From contig JALWJW010000066.1 in assembly GCA_026996935.1 (NCBI GenBank), positions 1 to 7,080 on the forward strand: DNA of 7,080 nucleotides. Direction: 5' to 3'. Source of the DNA: Hyphomicrobiales bacterium (GTDB taxonomy: Bacteria; Pseudomonadota; Alphaproteobacteria; Rhizobiales; Aestuariivirgaceae). Of this stretch, positions 5,622-7,080 are shown piece after piece. The first letter of the stretch is position 1; every line of letters starts with the position of its first letter. Below the pieces are notes generated by a model. It saw only the letters and a program-made list of their open reading frames with translations, was not told the DNA's origin and did not search any database. The translations under genes were made by a program, and so were the position numbers.

Positions 5622-6467
5622 TTAACCTTCCTGCTTTAATTCAATGGCTTTAGCAATCGCGATGGTTTTTTCGGCCATTTCGCAATGGAGAAGTTCGACC
5701 ATACGGCCATTTAGATTGATGGCGCCTTTGCCTTTGTTTTCGGGAAGGGAAAACGCTTCGATGATATCCTTCGCGTGCTTGATTTCATCATCACTTGGTG
5801 CAAAAATTTCGTTACAGGCTGCAATTTGGCCAGGGTGTATGATGGTTTTCCCATCCATACCAAAGTCAGCCCCTTGCAGACATTCAGTGCGCAGGCCTTC
5901 ATCATTTTTAAAATCATTATATACGCCATCAATGATGGATATGCCTGAAGCGCGGGCAGCGGCAACACACGTCATCAACCATGGCACCATGGCGTGGCGG
6001 CCACGCAAAAGGGAAGCGCCTGTTTCTTTGGCCAAATCATTAGTGCCCATGACAAATGCTTCAAGCCCATCAGCAAAGGCAATATTTTTGGCGTTGAACA
6101 TGGCCAGCGGGGTTTCCATCATTGCCCATATAGGTATACCGCAATTTTTAAGCGGGGCGAGGTCTTGAGGGGTGTTGACTTTGGGGACCAAAATGGCATC
6201 AGGCTTTGCCTCGATTGCAGCGGCTAAATCGTCCTTGCCCCAATCGCTGTCTAAAGTGTTGATGCGGATAACCAGCTCGCGATTACCATAGCCACCTTGT
6301 GCTACTGCATCGCAAACCTGTTGGCGCGCAGATGCTTTTACATCTGGTGCAACAGCGTCTTCCAGATCGAAAATAAAGCAATCAGCGGGTAGGGTTTTTG
6401 CTTTTTCCAGGGCGCGGGCGTTTGAGCCTGGCATATACAAAACGGAGCGGCGAGGTTTGATCGACAT
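5622..6467 (-). CDS. mcl2: (3S)-malyl-CoA thioesterase / CitE-like CoA-ester lyase (Mcl2 type)
   Basis: A 281-residue TIM-barrel protein of the HpcH/HpaI-CitE superfamily. The closest type I recognise is the Rhodobacter Mcl2 enzyme, which hydrolyses (3S)-malyl-CoA to malate and CoA and so completes apparent malate synthase activity in the ethylmalonyl-CoA pathway. Shared segments are RSVLYMPGS (7-15), FDLEDAVAPD (33-42), PKV (95-97), WAMMET (114-119), MGTNDLAKE (140-148), DGVYNDF (180-186) and DGKTIIHPGQ (205-214). Superfamily residues for CoA/substrate and Mg2+ are present: R68, E118 and D144. The lyase Mcl1 is longer (about 318 residues) and has a different N-terminus, so thioesterase is preferred, but lyase or citramalyl-CoA activity cannot be excluded from sequence. 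It is the first gene of the leftward cluster, with AGGG eleven bases before the ATG. Its last codons carry a strong Shine-Dalgarno sequence for whatever follows. Confidence 0.82.
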   Translation of the reverse strand: MSIKPRRSVLYMPGSNARALEKAKTLPADCFIFDLEDAVAPDVKASARQQVCDAVAQGGYGNRELVIRINTLDSDWGKDDLAAAIEAKPDAILVPKVNTPQDLAPLKNCGIPIWAMMETPLAMFNAKNIAFADGLEAFVMGTNDLAKETGASLLRGRHAMVPWLMTCVAAARASGISIIDGVYNDFKNDEGLRTECLQGADFGMDGKTIIHPGQIAACNEIFAPSDDEIKHAKDIIEAFSLPENKGKGAINLNGRMVELLHCEMAEKTIAIAKAIELKQEG

Positions 6468-6488
6468 TTAAAATTTGTCCCTAAACTT

Positions 6489-6519
6489 TATTGTGCATCG
6501 CAATATCAAATTTCAATAT
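6489..6519. promoter_or_regulatory. Candidate operator: TATTG/CAATA palindrome with an ATATTG direct repeat
   Basis: In front of mcl2, TATTG (6489-6493) and CAATA (6501-6505) form a near-palindromic 17-mer, TATTGTGCATCGCAATA. CAATAT recurs at 6501-6506 and 6514-6519, a 13-base period, so three related half-sites lie 22 to 52 bases from the mcl2 ATG. On the minus strand a weak promoter TTGCGG-N17-GATATT overlaps them. A regulator of acetyl-CoA assimilation genes would be a reasonable candidate to bind here, but I cannot match the site to a known factor. Confidence 0.3.
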
Positions 6520-6595
6520 ACTTACCGCAACGCAACATGCAAGTGCCACTTTTGGCGGATGGGTATTTGTTTGTAAATTCAGGTTTGTTATAAAG

Positions 6596-6624
6596 TTGAA
6601 CGTCAATTAAACAGATTATTTAAA
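6596..6624 (+). promoter_or_regulatory. Candidate promoter of the rightward zinc-ribbon gene
   Basis: TTGAAC (6596-6601), a 17-base spacer and TTTAAA (6619-6624) match the sigma-70 hexamers at four of six positions each with ideal spacing. Initiation would fall around 6630, giving a leader of only about ten bases before the ATG at 6640. A TATAAA-like box at 6590-6595 is an alternative without a good -35. Confidence 0.35.
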
Positions 6625-6639
6625 ATGAAAGCGCCTTGA

Positions 6640-7080
6640 ATGCCAGCAACCAGAAAATGCGCCCGCTGTGGGGAGCCGACTTTAGAGCCGCAAGAACGTA
6701 AGATGGAAATTTATAATTCTGTCTATGCTTATAAATGCTCAAACTGCCAGCATGAAGTGGAACTTAGACCGTATGGGAGTTTTGGCTTTCAAATCACCCT
6801 TGGGTTGTTGTTTGTGCCTGTGGTTTGGTTTTTATTTATGGACGAGCATGGCGATTTGCCAAGTTGGAATAATATGCCGACCCTGGTTGAGGGGCTTATT
6901 TTGTTGGCGATTGGTTCTTTCTTTCCAGTTTTGATGATTTTTGAAATGCGCAAACATGCTAAATATCCGCTGGTAGATCGTGATACGCCGCGCCCTCATT
7001 TGGACATGGCACCAACAAGAGCGATAACGAAAACGCCGGTTATGTTTATTGAAGGATTAGGCTTCATCGGTGGTTTATTG
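6640..7080 (+). CDS. Zinc-ribbon membrane protein of unknown function, cut by the window edge
   Basis: Not recognised as a named family. The frame is open from ATG 6640 to the window end (147 codons) and continues beyond it. The N-terminus is a zinc ribbon: C7-x2-C10 (KCARCGEP) and C33-x2-C36 (KCSNCQHE) should bind one Zn2+ in the cytoplasm. Two membrane helices follow at about 50-67 and 82-101, joined by an acidic loop (MDEHGDLPSW). A polar segment with several prolines comes next, and a third hydrophobic stretch is beginning at about 133 (VMFIEGLGFIGGLL). PqiA-like proteins also combine cysteine pairs with membrane helices, but the spacing and sequence do not convince me of kinship. The start at 6640 is chosen because both Cys pairs need it, though its ribosome-binding site is weak. 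A four-codon ORF (ATG 6625, MKAP) ends immediately before it. Divergent from the metabolic cluster and probably unrelated in function. Confidence 0.75.
   Translation, partial: MPATRKCARCGEPTLEPQERKMEIYNSVYAYKCSNCQHEVELRPYGSFGFQITLGLLFVPVVWFLFMDEHGDLPSWNNMPTLVEGLILLAIGSFFPVLMIFEMRKHAKYPLVDRDTPRPHLDMAPTRAITKTPVMFIEGLGFIGGLL

Noticed and set aside
5644..6168. 174-codon plus-strand open frame
   Set aside because: It lies antisense to the well-supported mcl2 gene, has no recognisable domain and no ribosome-binding site. It is a mirror of the coding strand's codon bias.
6725..6934. 69-codon plus-strand open frame
   Set aside because: A different frame inside the zinc-ribbon membrane gene, which has clear CxxC pairs and helices in its own frame.
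1..7080. CRISPR array, tRNA/rRNA gene, insertion sequence or phage genes
   Set aside because: I found no regularly spaced direct repeats, no tRNA-like cloverleaf, no rRNA sequence and no transposase, integrase or phage-like protein in the frames examined.

Overview
The window carries a single long leftward (minus-strand) gene cluster of an alphaproteobacterium, plus the start of a divergent rightward gene at the right edge. The alphaproteobacterial call rests on three things: the SdhA/SdhB/SdhC/SdhD sequence types, a mesaconyl-CoA hydratase (a marker enzyme of the ethylmalonyl-CoA pathway), and a dispersed palindromic repeat of a kind common in this class. Base composition is moderate, not strongly GC-rich, which points away from the GC-rich Rhodobacter/Methylobacterium type. 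No genus can be named.

Layout in transcription order on the minus strand, right to left: a malyl-CoA thioesterase/lyase family protein (6467-5622); a short junction with a paired palindromic repeat and a possible 55-residue coupled ORF (5620-5453); mesaconyl-CoA hydratase (5456-4413); a 104-base gap with a weak promoter candidate; sdhC (4308-3907), sdhD (3905-3528), sdhA (3520-1661) and sdhB (1632-856); a small exported-protein gene that appears frameshifted (854-535); and an ArsR-type repressor (481-179) with its own apparent promoter and palindromic operator. Bases 1-178 hold no gene. On the plus strand, 6640 to the window edge encodes the N-terminal part of an unrecognised zinc-ribbon membrane protein. 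The 172-base divergent region between it and the first enzyme gene should hold both promoters.

How the genes work together (established pathway knowledge applied to this order): in the ethylmalonyl-CoA pathway, the hydratase converts mesaconyl-C1-CoA to beta-methylmalyl-CoA. A lyase cleaves that to glyoxylate and propionyl-CoA, glyoxylate plus acetyl-CoA gives malyl-CoA, and the thioesterase releases malate. Propionyl-CoA is carboxylated and ends as succinyl-CoA/succinate, which succinate dehydrogenase (complex II) oxidises. The cluster therefore joins the exit steps of acetyl-CoA assimilation to the TCA cycle and the quinone pool.

I see no wholly new system. The points most worth a second look are the repeat with compensatory base-pair changes between mcl2 and mch, the small ORF tiling that junction with coupled start and stop, the apparent dinucleotide frameshift in the gene after sdhB, and the probably leaderless arsR with an operator over its -10 region.
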